The position numbers and the translations under genes were made by a program. A stretch of DNA of 64,000 nt from Aphrophora alni (Eukaryota > Arthropoda > Insecta > Hemiptera > Aphrophoridae), in assembly GCA_963513935.1 (NCBI GenBank), contig OY740772.1, positions 15,718,098 to 15,782,097 on the forward strand. Reading direction: 5' to 3'. Below, in pieces: positions 13,401-22,981 of the stretch. Each line of letters starts with the position of its first letter. Position 1 is the first letter of the stretch. The notes beneath the pieces were generated by a model. The model worked only from the letters and a program-made list of their open reading frames with translations. It did no database searches and was not told the origin of the DNA.

Positions 13401-16400
13401 AAGAATTTTTAAGTACAGATCATTAGCTTTAGAATTTAGAATGGTACTTAGATTATTGCAGTAGGACGATTTTTAGTGGGTGAAATCTTGAATTATAAAA
13501 AAAGTGATCTTACTTTATAAATTTTGACGATAGCCACCACAAAAATGCAAGTATGCGACAAAGCTTTGTTGATAGCCAATTCCAAGATTAAAAAACTTCC
13601 CTAAACATTGAAGCAAGCGTATTGAACTACATAGAGAAATAGTAAAGTCAATAAATAATGTAATACAAATTTTGTTATATTCAAATAATAAAGTTGTTTA
13701 ATCAATTTTTGTTTATATTTGAATGCATCTCGCAAAACCATTGTCAGTGTTGGTCTACACACTATAATAATAATAGTAAAAATTAGATTGATATAATATA
13801 TGTTTACAGGTGCAGGGAATGCAATTCCCCTTCCACCTCGAGATAGAAGTCGTCCAGTACCTGCGTCAAAACCTCGCCATCAACGTAAACATCCTCTTAT
13901 AATTCCTGGAAATGCAACAAGAACGTTGGCTAAACTAGCACATAACCAATCAGGTAGTTATATTATAGCTTTATGTATTGTATGGTACAAAATGAAGTAA
14001 TGGACTAATTTTGAATGTATTGTTTCTAGAACCTACATATTTGGGATTGGAAGATGAACCTACAATGTCAGAAACAGCTGGTGACAGTGGTCAAAGTGGT
14101 GAAGAAGAATCTGCTATGCCTATACCAATGCCAAGACCATCACAGGAAATGTAGGTTAAATTCAGTTGAAATCCAATTACGAAGTTTTAAAATATATTTT
14201 CATTTTAATTCATGCGCAATAGTAGTAGCTCAATATGTTTAAGGGTCCGATGGTTTAATGCAATGGTGGCCCACCTGTGGTACACGGAGGTATATTAAGT
14301 GCCATGTAGTAAGCGTAAAAAAATAATGTTTTCTCTTTTTTCGAGTTTCGAAATTTGTTCCCAAACAAAGTCGAAGATGAGGGTGAATTACTTCTTCATT
14401 ATACTGTTAGTTGGCTTTCAAAAGGGTGAGCTCTTGAAAGCTTTGGAACCTCCCACATAGTGTTGTAACACTTATAGAAGATATTAGTGAACTGCCAAAT
14501 GAACGTTTACTTATGAAAAATGAAAAGTGGATCTTGCATTTACACCAGACATAATTTTGACATTTAAATAAGTTTTAATTTACATTTGGAAGTTAATTTT
14601 TTTTGTCATTGTATGGTTTTGTTACATCTTTTATGACTAAGCTTAAACTTTTTTTAAACAATTTTTTTCGGAAGAAATTTATCAATTCATTCGGATGCAA
14701 GAGCAAGCAAAAATGTCTAACAATGCACTCAATATAATAAAAAAAATACAAAAATGTATTAACTGCATTGCATGATTAATTTAAAACTCGGTTTGTTAGT
14801 TTCCAGGAAGATTATTAAGAAACATTAAATTATTGACTGGTCCTCTTTCAATTTCTATTCAAAAAGTAATCCATTACTCTTCTGAAATTCAGACATAAAT
14901 AATTGACATTCATCATATTCTGCACTTAAAAGTAAATATAAAGACATTATTCCTAATACAACTACTATAATTTACATTTAGTTTTGGAAATCCCTCCCAA
15001 AACAAAAATCAAAAATTGAGACAAAAGAACGTTCTAAACTAAAAAAATTTATCTTGTTTGCTATTTCAAAAATTACTACAAATATTGAAGAAATTATGCA
15101 AATTCAAAAACGACATTAGATTTTTTTTTTTTTTAATTCATATATGTATCCATATTGAAATGAAATGAAATGAAATATCTTTATTAGTCACTATATACAT
15201 ATACATGTTCAGTTTACAAAACTTTACAAACTTAAGACTAATAAAGTCTGACCCCGAGGTTTATAAAAAAAACCTGTTTGGGGTGATACACATGAAACTT
15301 AGAATCTATGACAAGAGCTAGAGATAAAGGTGGCGGCTGATCGGTTACATTTGATGATTCACCGAAATTTGTTAAAATTTCATCTCTCAACATGGAAGAA
15401 ACAACAAAAGACAAAGGCTACTTATTATTTATACAGGACAAACAATTTTTTTTTTTATAATATATAAATAATATTAATTATGCCAAAGTAGAAAATATAT
15501 ATCTTAGTTAACACAAAAAAAAACAAAAAAAAAATAAAAAATCTTACCCTAAACAATTAAGTAAGCTATTCTTAAACCTAACAATAAAACAACACAAAAA
15601 ATATTCCTTATAAGTCATATCTTATTCTAAACAGTCATAAAACATAGAAATATTATCATGAAACAGAAGATATGTTTTTAACACTCTTAAGAATTTACTT
15701 AACTTTTTAACAATTTTAATTTGACGGGGCAAGCAATTATAAAATTTCGGAGCAAGATAGGTGAAAAACTTTTTATATAAAGTAAGTCTAGGTCTTGGAA
15801 CATACGCATTCAATCTATTTCTAAGGATTACAGTAGGATTTCGAATATCTTCTCTTTGTTTGTTACTCTTATTATAATAAACTTTTAATACCTTATAAAT
15901 ATACAAATTCTTTATAGGTAGAATCTCAAGTTTTCTATAAAAAAGGTAAAGCGTGTAAACCTATTTGTATTCTGTATCTTATTTATTTAATAAGATATTA
16001 AATGTATCTTAACTTTATATTTATATTTAGTTATATTTTGACCATTATTATATGGTCATGTTAATACAACAACAACTACACAGCAATATATAGTTAGTAT
16101 ACTACACTAGAACATTATACATAAAAAGACAAATAGCACGTATAAAAACTATACATCAAACATATACATAATTTTGGTTAAATTCATTTAATTTACTTAT
16201 TTTTTCCGCAAAACTAGTGGATATAATCTAGGGCTGTGCCCGTTAACGGGTAACAGCTAATCGTCAACGTTGACCATCATCAATGATAACGCAGTTGATG
16301 AAGAAGTGCATTAACTGCTAACTTTGATCATTTGCTTAGTGCTTGCAGGTGACGGATCAGTGGTTGTTTGTTAGCGACAGCGGCCCACTCGATGCGCGCG

Positions 16401-19400
16401 CACCCAGCTACACATACGCCTCTCAGTCGTCTTAGTTTAGTTGAGCAACTAAAGCGAATCAATTAATGTCAACTTTTATTCATCAACGTATGTTTGACGA
16501 CTGGATAATACAAAAATAGTGGGGTGTAAATAACTTTAGTTTTAGCTGATAAAAGCTGTCAACTAACTGTGTAAATATTTAGGCTAGGTTTGTACTTGTG
16601 TTGTTAGTAACTGTAATAGTGTACATATTTTCATTTGGGACGAAAACAAAACTTCTGTTTACCATTTTAGTTCATCACCTAGCCTACCCCCCCTACATAC
16701 AGTAAGTAAACTACATTTTATTTTTTTTATTCATTGTGAGGACATTTGTTTTTGTTAAAATGTCAGAAGGCCGAAAAAAAGATTATAATAACTGATTAAT
16801 TAACTATTAATTGACTAGAGCCTTCTCACTTCTCACTGAACACGTGCACTGCACACTGAACAAGCAAAGACGCTTGGTCTTCCGTTCTGTCTGGCAGGTT
16901 AACGTTAGCAGTTTTTATCAACAGTTAATCACGCTCAACGTTAATTGGTGTTGACGTTGACCATTGTTAGCGTTAACGCTCACCACTAATATAATCTGCT
17001 TGCGGATCAACCACTCGCGGATAATCTGGAATACATTGTACTTGGTTTTATGAATATGTATGCAAGAAAGTTAATACAATGTTACTGCACTATTGTTTTA
17101 TTTCCAATTTAACTAGTAGTGTAGTTCTTAAATTACTATTCCCACCATATACAAATTTAAACCATTAGAAGGTAGGTACTTGCAGTGATTTAGAGTGTAG
17201 TAATCCCTTGAGCTGAATTTACACCTTTCTTCCTCTAGTCTTGGTTTATGTCCCTCTCTTTCATCTTTCCTGTCAGGTCTCTCTTGGCCAACTCATGTTT
17301 TCTTCCATTCCTGACACCATTGCAATATTCGAAGGCTAGGTGTATTTTTTTTATAAGGTAATGATGACTAGGAGTTTTACTGCTTTAACAAAACAAGAAA
17401 AAGATATATCTTCTCTTGTTGTTTAAAGATGTAAACATCATTACTACCTTGTATGTGAGAAAGTTAAATAAATAAAATCTTTAATACGTTTGCTTACTTT
17501 TTATATTCAATTTGCAGAGTTCCAACTCCAGATAACGAAGACAGCTTTGAAGAAAGGATTGCTTGTGAACTGGATGCTTTGGATGAAATAGATGAAGAAC
17601 ATTCACCAGACAACGCCACACCACCACTTCGAGAACATGTGTCTTGTGAAGACCTGTTAGAATTTGCTTGTGATGGTCCTAATTCAAGGAGAACAAGAGG
17701 AAAAGCTCAAGGTGTAGACAGTGATGAGATAAGGACAATGGGAAAAGTACTTGGTATAAAGGTAAGTTGAAATCTAAACTTAAAGGATTCTATTTAATAA
17801 CGCTAAATTAGGTACACTAAAGCTCATTTATCCGAAGTAGTAGAGTATCATTTATCATATGTTGTAGAGTAATTGAGCACATCATCACAATTCCTATTCC
17901 GTGTTATATTGATAACATCTTGTTTTTGTAATAAACAAAATATATATACAGTAATACATCAGCTAACATTGTACCTTTGTTAGCTCTGAAACTAAAAACA
18001 ATACAATAAAGTAATTTGAGCAGAAACTGTATGACAATGCTGTGTGTAAGAATTTTTATTCTGTGTATACTTATTTTTGCAATCAATCTCTTGTGACAGG
18101 TGCTGTTCCAGTGCAGTTGGTCAATGAAACAGTATAGCACAGTTTTTCAGTAGTTGTGTGAAAATCAGTGTTTTTGACTTAAGGTAAAATATCATTAAAA
18201 AGAAAGAAGGTAATCATTACAATATAAAATTAAATGGAGGCCATTTTTAAGATTAACAAAGTTGAGACATTAAGAAATGTTGCTAAGGAATATGGAGTAG
18301 AGATGTCCACTGTCAATGATTGGGGACAAAATAGATATTACATTGAAAATGTTTGTGCAAAAATGTTATTTGTCTTAGAGATTTGAGGACAGTTCGAAAA
18401 GTACAAAATGAGGAGGTCCAAATATATACAGTAAAAACTCTCTAATCCGGATTAATGTGGCTCCGGCCGATCCGGATATCGAAAAATCTGGATATCGGGG
18501 TGGCTATTTTTATATATTTAAAGTGGTTTTAAACGTGAACAAAACCTAGCAAATTTATGTTTTTAGCGCTAAAACGCGTTGCGCTTACGATAAATTGTAG
18601 CTTTACCACAGTATTCTAAAAATTAACTATGGTTTTTCAATTTACTGTAATATATAGACGTTACGTTTTAACTGTACTATTATGTAATTTGCCGTAGTTT
18701 GCCGGTACGGTAACCGGTAACAAAATTACCAAAAACAACAAAAGGTAGGTTAATTAAATAAATATTACAATAGCTATGTTTAAAATTCTATTTATTTTAA
18801 GCTGAATGAGGCTCAGCATAAAGTACACAAACAACAATTAATTAGGTCTACAGTGTTAACTAAAAAATCAAACGAAAAATAAAGATTAGAAAATAAAACA
18901 GTACAATAAATACGTACAGGATTGTACACGTGAAATTTTGATGAACGTACGATAAATGTTAGTTTTCATTACAGTACAGTAATTTGTAGTCACATCAGTT
19001 TTTATTTTTAAAAAGATGTAATGGTAGCTTGCTTGGCTCGTTGAAGAACACGCTTCTTAGATGTAATATCTCTCCATCTACGAAAAAGAAGGAGATCGGC
19101 CGGTGAGGATTCTTCTTGTTCTTCCATATAGTCTATCAGCTGTTCTAGTGCTTGAAAAGCTTCGCAGTGAGTCATGATTTGTTTTTGTTGTTCATCTTCG
19201 ACAGGACAGGTGCTGGCTCTGTGTTCACCAAGTCAATGATGTCACTGTCAGTAAACTCATCTTCCTTCATCCACTCATTCACACCATCACTGTTTATTTT
19301 GTCACAACCGGGAACGTTTCTTGGAATCAGAACCGCACTACTGCCCGGTGCCCAGCTCAAAAACATCGTTCACTATTATTTGGCCCGAAAATATTATTTT

Positions 19401-20016
19401 TGTATAGAAAATTATATATATTTTTTTTTATATACGATGGCATACGACGGCCGGATATCAGAGATCCGGATCAGAGAGTGTTTACTGTAGTTCAATATTG
19501 TATACATCCTGTAAACCTTGACCCCCATGAGAACAAACAGTTAGATGATTCAAAAGTAAACAACCTTTCCATCCCCTTTATATTCCTAGTTCCTAGAATT
19601 TATTTATAATATTCTTTAAAATTTCATTTATATCATTAAAAGTTCATAGTTCAAATGTTCATAAATGGAGGACTTAACTCTATATTCTTAAACAACATGT
19701 TTAATGATTCTAAAAGAATCAATAATTTAATCATGCAACACTGATTTGTCATTGTTTATAAAACACGTTGCAGTTTAAATTTTTTATTTCTTATCAGGTT
19801 TCTGCAGAAACTAGACTGGCAGCACTGAATGCCACTGATTGGGATGTTCATCGAGCCATTAAACTGTGTCGCCTTGAACAACTGCTACCACCACAGCATA
19901 CAGTTGACAATGTTGCCAAATTGTGTGCATTGAATGAATCGTCCGGGGATATAGTTAAAGCTGCACAACTACTATTGGCAACATTGGAACCAGGCGAAGA
20001 CGTAACACAAGTTTGA
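4237..20016 (+). CDS. Ack: Activated Cdc42-associated kinase (Ack/TNK2 type), C-terminal exons only
   Basis: Six exons join in phase: 4237-4436, 8591-8697, 13810-13953, 14030-14150, 17518-17761 and 19798-20016. They encode about 345 residues ending at TGA 20014-20016. Ack is a non-receptor tyrosine kinase activated downstream of Cdc42, acting in endocytosis, cell survival and dorsal closure in flies. Seen here is only the tail after the kinase, SH3 and CRIB regions: a low-complexity Ser/Pro part, a conserved proline-rich block (IPLPPRDRSRPVP, then KPRHQRKHPLIIPGN), a second proline motif (PIPMPRPSQE), an acidic linker, and a C-terminal UBA-type domain (from about DEIRTMGKVLGIK through NATDWDVHRAIKLCRLEQLL to the second helix set before the stop). 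The UBA pattern and the proline block are what identify Ack. The first exon starts in phase 0 behind an acceptor, so upstream exons are missing from the window. Introns range from 76 bp to 5.1 kb and are full of transposons. Confidence 0.88.
4900..5095 (-). repeat. AT-rich repeat, inverted relative to 6378-6480
   Basis: The reverse complement shares, in order, CATTTTGTTTG, TTTTGTCTCTTGTA and TTTTGAAAATATACAAAATA with the copy starting at 6378. The pair could be two independent insertions or the arms of one 1.6-kb foldback. No coding content. Confidence 0.5.
6120..6370 (+). mobile_element. Possible 3' end of a non-LTR retrotransposon
   Basis: The stretch ends in GACATGCCATCTGGCATTGG...TTAAGTGGTAAATAAATAAATAGAAAAAAAG, the style of 3' untranslated end (short hairpin, then a TAAA-repeat tail) left by Jockey/I-type LINEs. 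No reverse-transcriptase reading was found upstream, so this rests on the tail only. Confidence 0.35.
7843..8320. repeat. Two family A ends in inverted (foldback) arrangement
   Basis: At 7843 the reversed 3' end of family A begins (GTGCAAAAACATTGCATAAA...CATCAAAACCAAATAAA). At about 8250-8310 the same end is read forwards (TTTAGTTTTGAGGATGGGTGAGGGAGAAAGT). Between them are blocks shared with 24640-24830 and 30590-30780 (GATTTTAATCAAATA, GTACAAGTGAA, TTTATGCCTTT). A further forward 3' end lies at about 7200-7260. Confidence 0.5.
8591..8697 (+). CDS. Ack: Ack exon
   Basis: Acceptor TTCACAG|AT, donor CACAA|GTAAGG. The 107 bases complete the Gly codon from the previous exon and then read CTNTNTLPLPCSTNSEPP..., a Thr/Ser/Pro-rich stretch followed by an acidic one (EFEDDS), ending one base into a Ser codon. 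This is linker sequence with no domain of its own. Confidence 0.78.
8790..9271. mobile_element. piggyBac-like MITE
   Basis: Flanked by TTAA at 8786-8789 and 9272-9275. Termini are CCCTTCGTACGCTA on the left and its near inverse TATCGCTACGAAGGG on the right. TTAA targets with a CCCT-type terminus are the signature of piggyBac-superfamily elements. It is 482 bp with no transposase. Near the right end the palindrome CGGAATATTCCG occurs twice, about 50 bp apart, as a subterminal repeat. It lies in an Ack intron. Confidence 0.8.
9276..9724. other. Intronic sequence, nothing recognised
   Basis: AT-rich intron DNA between the piggyBac-like MITE and the mariner relic; no repeat or coding match seen. 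Confidence 0.5.
9725..10110 (+). pseudogene. mariner transposase relic
   Basis: Read with frameshifts, this stretch gives KIMKTFFLDSQGILHLDFLT (the mariner 'vFwDskGiiliDyL' block containing the first catalytic Asp region), then FLQDNARSP (the 'hqDNArpH' block with the second Asp), then LKWSVIPHPP, and after a stop a remnant of the 'SPDLAPsDfhlFgpLk' block (LAQDFHIFGPL). At least one stop and two shifts interrupt it. The order and spacing fit a dead mariner-family element in an Ack intron; no TIRs were found. Confidence 0.75.
10163..10260 (+). repeat. TTAA-type terminal sequence shared with 12127-12200
   Basis: AATTAACCCTGAAACTGGCC is followed by CCATTAGAAATTCCTACAGTGGC; at 12127 a close variant reads TTAACCTTAGAACAGACC then CCATTAGACATTCCTAAAGTGGC. 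Both start at TTAA and run into AT-rich DNA, so they look like one end of a piggyBac-type non-autonomous family. The partner ends were not located. Confidence 0.4.
10912..11332 (+). pseudogene. Unidentified coding-like segment with one in-frame stop
   Basis: An open frame from 10912 gives 77 residues (starting MYLLFVINGKCERLNKVKGH) to a TGA at 11143-11145. The same frame is then open again to TAG at 11320-11322 (YIGLRGCILEMISDLMKVQY..., then WKEWLEERKPLPMHELEWFN). Composition looks protein-like rather than random AT-rich translation, and the two parts together look like one broken coding region. I do not recognise the family. It sits in the second Ack intron seen here, on the sense strand. 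Confidence 0.35.
11594..11818 (+). CDS. Hypothetical 74-codon ORF with repeated EPMEV motif
   Basis: The frame starts at ATG 11594 (MGVEEILKVEIPNVFFEPME) and carries four imperfect copies of an acidic motif: EPMEIEE, EPMEVHN, KPTEVDY and EPMEVDG, then stops at TAA. The last three are encoded by a degenerate 30-bp tandem repeat (GAGCCTATGGAGGTT). It lies 270 bp after the broken frame ending at 11322 and could be its continuation. Function unknown; it may equally be a decayed insertion. Confidence 0.3.
   Translation: MGVEEILKVEIPNVFFEPMEIEETSQMVSDNFYNQPSFQQSSSILLELMKVDGEPMEVHNKPTEVDYEPMEVDG
12127..13809. other. Intronic AT-rich sequence with one TTAA-type end
   Basis: Apart from the terminal-like sequence at 12127-12200 shared with 10163, I see only AT-rich intron DNA with short internal similarities (AACCCAACTTGTTATATATCATT at about 12220 versus AACCAAACTTGTTATATACCATT at about 12568). 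No exon or transposase reading found before the acceptor at 13809. Confidence 0.45.
13810..13953 (+). CDS. Ack: Ack exon with conserved proline-rich block
   Basis: Acceptor TTTACAG|GT, donor CAATCAG|GTAGTT. It encodes AGNAIPLPPRDRSRPVPASK and then PRHQRKHPLIIPGN, a basic and proline-rich block typical of insect Ack proteins and a plausible SH3/adaptor docking region. Phase 1 entry and exit match the flanking exons. Confidence 0.85.
14030..14150 (+). CDS. Ack: Ack exon
   Basis: Separated from the previous exon by only 76 bp (acceptor TTTCTAG|AA, donor GGAAAT|GTAGGT). It encodes EPTYLGLEDEPTMSETAGD and then GQSGEEESAMPIPMPRPSQE. The Tyr in PTYLGL followed by acidic residues could be a phosphotyrosine docking site; this is inference. 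Confidence 0.8.
14262..14480 (+). pseudogene. hAT (ZBED5/FAM200-like) relic
   Basis: CAATGGTGGCCCACCTGTGG at 14262 resembles the terminal repeat of vertebrate-Charlie/ZBED-type hAT elements (CAGTGGTTCCCAACCTGTGG-like). About 80 bp further on, a frame reads ELLLHYTVSWLSKG then stop and ALESF, matching the 'LLlHTEVRWLSrGkVL' block of these transposases. Only this fragment remains, just inside an Ack intron. Confidence 0.45.
15156..15960 (-). mobile_element. 5'-truncated non-LTR retrotransposon (Jockey/CR1-like)
   Basis: On the minus strand the frame 15906-15622 encodes LRNRLNAYVPRPRLTLYKKF, then TYLAPKFYNCLPRQIKIVKK and a basic tail, which is the typical C-terminus of Jockey/CR1-type reverse transcriptase polyproteins (R..L..P..R....sF.YraPklyN.LP..I). 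Downstream is an A-rich 3' untranslated region ending in AATAAAGATATTTCATTTCA repeats at 15156-15177, the element's 3' end. The 5' end is lost; about 0.8 kb remains, inserted antisense in an Ack intron. Confidence 0.7.
16229..16988. mobile_element. hAT-type non-autonomous element
   Basis: An exact 8-bp target duplication, ATATAATC, lies at 16221-16228 and 16989-16996. The ends are imperfect inverted repeats: TAGGGCTGTGCCCGTTAACG on the left, and TAGTGGTGAGCGTTAACGCT read inwards from the right, both followed by a CGTCAACGTTGACC-like block. An 8-bp duplication with TAGNGNTGNGC termini indicates the hAT superfamily. It is 760 bp, with no transposase seen. It has an unusual density of GTTAACG-type motifs and a G+C-rich core (about 16330-16440). 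Confidence 0.8.
17180..17450 (-). repeat. Dispersed repeat family B (reverse copy)
   Basis: Reverse-complement blocks shared with 26500-26740, 30840-31060 and 61365-61645: a GTTTAAAG...AAAC start, 'catCGCCTTTATAAAA', 'TCGAATATTGCAATGGTGTCAGGAA', 'GTTGGCCAAGAGAGACCTGACAGGAAAG', 'GAAAGAGAGGGAC' and 'AAGACTAGAGGAAGAAAGGTGTA'. Length about 250 bp. No tRNA-like head or terminal inverted repeat is visible; family unclassified. Confidence 0.6.
17518..17761 (+). CDS. Ack: Ack exon, acidic linker and start of UBA domain
   Basis: Acceptor TTTGCAG|AG, donor AAAG|GTAAGTTG, leaving in phase 0. It encodes VPTPDNEDSFEERIACELDA, an acidic segment, a stretch containing CEDLLEFACDGPNSRRTRGK, and then DSDEIRTMGKVLGIK, which is the first helix of the C-terminal UBA-type domain and continues directly in the last exon. 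Confidence 0.87.
18235..18425 (+). pseudogene. Tigger/pogo transposase N-terminal relic
   Basis: A frame reads KVETLRNVAKEYGVEMSTVNDWGQNR, then YYIENVCAKM and, after a gap, RDLRTVRKVQNEEV. This matches the CENP-B/pogo helix-turn-helix block (VAreygVgkSTVsDWkknr.kIe.fc) and the following 'rktlRk...EeV' segment. It abuts the left end of the pogo element at 18429 but is in opposite orientation to that element's transposase remnant, so it is probably an older relic into which the element inserted. Confidence 0.6.
18429..19487 (-). mobile_element. pogo/Tigger element with C-terminal transposase remnant
   Basis: TA dinucleotides flank the ends. The left end is CAGTAAAAACTCTCTAATCC and the right end, read inwards, is CAGTAAACACTCTCTGATCC, the classic pogo/Tigger terminal repeat. 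On the minus strand the interior encodes GVNEWMKEDEFTDSDIIDLV (the C-terminal 'VteWl..d....ltDdEIvdlV' block) and, after a shift, EAFQALEQLIDYMEEQ and LLLFRRWRDITSKKR, the final transposase segment. The DDE core is deleted, so it is a 1059-bp non-autonomous derivative, sitting in the last Ack intron. Confidence 0.88.
19798..20016 (+). CDS. Ack: Ack terminal exon, UBA domain
   Basis: Acceptor TTATCAG|GT. The 73 codons (stop included) read VSAETRLAALNATDWDVHRA, then IKLCRLEQLL, a hydrophobic second module (NVAKLCALNESSGDIVKAAQ) and a short acidic tail to TGA at 20014. The pattern LAALxATDWDVHRAIKLxRLEQLL is the hallmark of the Ack/TNK2 C-terminal ubiquitin-binding domain, which in vertebrates binds ubiquitin and controls turnover of the kinase. 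Confidence 0.92.
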   Translation, partial: VSAETRLAALNATDWDVHRAIKLCRLEQLLPPQHTVDNVAKLCALNESSGDIVKAAQLLLATLEPGEDVTQV

Positions 20017-20400
20017 CAGTAGAATTATGTTGTTGCATTTTCAGGTTAGAGTCGTTATTTAGGCTTTTGTTTGTTTCGTGTGTAATACGAATATTTATCA
20101 AAGGTATATGAAAGGAGTGTAATGAATTTGTTGGTAGTATTGAATTTATTTCTTTACAGATGATCAAGTATGGTACTTGTCTTATGTTGTTATTAGTCAA
20201 ATGTTTATGTACGGTGATTGTCAAAATTGTCATTGTTTTTTTTATATGTACTTAATTATTTATGTTATTGTTGTGAAGTTTATATTCTGTCTACATTGTT
20301 TAATCCTCATGATTAATCTCTAAGGTTTCATAGGATAATCATTGACATGTTTTATTTACGTGAATAGCTACAACCGAGGCTATTAAAATAGTTACATTGG
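20017..20400 (+). other. Ack: Ack 3' untranslated region (approximate)
   Basis: Follows the TGA at 20014. Candidate poly(A) signals are ATTAAA at 20382-20387 and AATAAA at 20773-20778, so the transcript end is uncertain between these. Confidence 0.4.
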
Positions 20401-22590
20401 CTAAGAGATCGTAAAATCAAATCTTAGTTACACCTTTTCTTTTTACTGTTTTTCTTCTTATTCTTATTAATTTGCAAAATTAAACAAAATTGAAAAACAT
20501 ATTTATGAACAGTAGGTCAACGAATCAGCCTCTTTGAAATATAAATTTTCTAGCTTTATCTGCATAAGTACAAAATTGTTTTTAAGATAAGTTTATACTC
20601 ATGAGTAAACTAATCTTAAAATTAGTGACTTTGATACTACCACTCAAAATGAGTCTTAAATTTTGTTTTAAGATCTTACTATCGTAATATTTTTCATTAA
20701 ATAATTTAATTGTTTTTCTATATACTTTATTGCATGTTGTTTTTTGCTAATTTTAATTAACTGCAGTAGTAGAATAAAATGAACAAACATTTAGTATTTT
20801 TTTAAAAAGAGATGCTTTTGATTTTTTAACATATATATTTGAAGCACAAGCCATTTTTCCTCCTAATTCACAAATTCTCCAAATACATCTCTTTTGGGAG
20901 TTTAAATACAAATTTACCATACCAAACAGTATATAAATAATACACACTTATAAAAGCTGGTTAAGCTCATTAGCTTTAATCGTTCAACATAAATATAGGT
21001 TAGGCCTAGCTTAGACCAGTGTTAAAATATAAAAATTTCATTTTTGCTCTCCAAAAATTTAAACACTATGTCTTATGTGAGTTTACATAGAAACTTAGTT
21101 ATAATACCAACCAATAAATTAATTCACATTTATTACACCTTTAGAATTTTAATAATTTAACACAAAGCTAGATTAGGCCTAGCCTAGACCAGTATAAAAC
21201 ATTTTAGAAAGTGTTTTAAACTTGATTTTTACCTAAAATATTTTAAACTATTCATTAGAATTGCCAAAGTGATCATTATATCAAAAGTCCAGCAAAGTAG
21301 TAATTTTTTTAACTGCTGTTCTCAGTTCAGAATTAATTTTTGAGGTTATGATTATATTGTTGCTCAAAAGTAATGCACTGAACATTTATTGTCAATTACT
21401 GTATTAGAACTAATCAAATAGATGGGGAAAAAAATCTGTAGAATAAAATAATTTAAACAATTATTTTAAATCGGTACATAACGTTTGTAACTTTAAAAAA
21501 ATCTTTTTTACGTAAATGTTGGATGTGAAATGTAGTTCTATCCCATCTTGCAATTTCACAAAGATATTTCAAATACCAATAATGACATGAAATGTTAACT
21601 AACAATATAAATAAAGTAAAAAAGAATGTGAAAAAGTTGTCATTTTTGTTGAGAGATTTAAACCTTCTACCGTTGTAAACCCTAACCTCATTAACAGTAA
21701 TGTTCACCTCCATTCAAATGTGGTGTAATTTTTATTGAGGGAAAATAAAATAAATTATCCATGTAAGTGTATTTTGAAAATTTCAAAATATGACAATGGG
21801 AGAAAATTCGATATCCGTTATTATTCGTATAACTTCTCACTGTTGTCAACTCGTTTCTTATAAAATGCTCTCTATACTGCTGTAACGTAATTATATTTCA
21901 GGGTTGTGTTTTTACTTTGGGCATATCTAATAATTACAAAATGGCTTCATATACTACGAGAAAAACAATCCAGCTATTTTATTCTAATTTCTATAGATTG
22001 GGTGGTATTAACAGATTAGAAACTTCTAATAAATATGAAAACACAGTTGTAAGCACAAACAACAACTGTTTAAAATTAAATTAAAGGTTTTTAAAAATGT
22101 GTTGTAGAAGCAATAAAAAAAAAATTCTTAAAGTCACATTGGTATATGAAATTTCTTCTCTGAGTCTTTTAATCATAATAGAAGAATTTAAACGAGGTGG
22201 AGATATGTATTTTGTATGTGATTAAGTTGTGTTATTTAAAATATAAAAATGTATTTATTATAAGAAGTGGCAGTATATTGATATTTTGACAATCACTCAA
22301 CATGTTCCTTATTGAGCTTTATTGGGTTATGTTTAGTATAAGGTCTTAGTGGCGTAACGTTTTATTATCTGTATCAATTAGAGGAGAGTGTATGCTAAAC
22401 TATACCGCTGTATTCATATGTTGTACACATTCAAATATGATATATATTTGTGTTTTTTTTACAATATACAAATTTGTAAGAAATATATACAGGAGTCTTT
22501 AAAAAATATCAGAGTTCCTTAATGTCTCTGGTTCTATTTAGATAGAGGTATGAAATAAATGGAATTTTGTAGAAAGTAGCCTCTTCTAAT
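20401..22590. other. Intergenic AT-rich DNA, no gene seen
   Basis: No coding sequence recognised. A short duplicated motif, TTAGGCCTAGC(C)TTAGACCAGT, occurs at about 21000 and 21173, roughly 170 bp apart. Confidence 0.5.
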
Positions 22591-22599
22591 CTACAGAAT

Positions 22600-22840
22600 G
22601 AGCCAAAAATAAGATAACATTGACAGGGTTGTCCCAAAATTTTCATAAAATGTGATTTGTTCATGTTTTGGAAATGCGGAATGTGGGCCTCTTATTATTC
22701 AAGTGAGGGTTTACAGCAGCCCAGTACCAATATCGGTTAACATTTCTATTTAAACATAAATAATTCTTCATCTGTAAACATTATGTTGTTCACAAAATTC
22801 AGATTTATATCTAATTTTTTTTCCATCATAGAATTAAAAG
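22600..22840 (-). pseudogene. mariner-like DDE transposase relic
   Basis: The minus strand reads NIMFTDEELFMFK and, after a shift, NVNRYWYWAAVNPHLNNKRP, matching the 'FtDEa.F.lsg.VNrqN.ryWs.eNP' block of insect mariner-like transposases, whose Asp is part of the DDE triad. Stops and a frameshift kill it. Only this block is recognisable. Confidence 0.5.
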
Positions 22841-22954
22841 CGGCAATTAAAACCAGTATATATAATTTTTTTAAATACTCGTACATTAATGTATTTTTAA
22901 CTCTACTTTATCCTTAAAAATGCCAAACCATTTTAGTATAAATATATTGCAGAT

Positions 22955-22981
22955 AATATATATATATATATATATATATAT
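22955..22981. repeat. (TA)n microsatellite
   Basis: Uninterrupted TA tract of about 26 bp, bounded on both sides by a TATTGCAGA(T/C) motif. Confidence 0.9.

Noticed and set aside
19152..19609. Plus-strand ORFs as host genes
   Set aside because: They lie inside the pogo element and are antisense to a recognisable transposase remnant.
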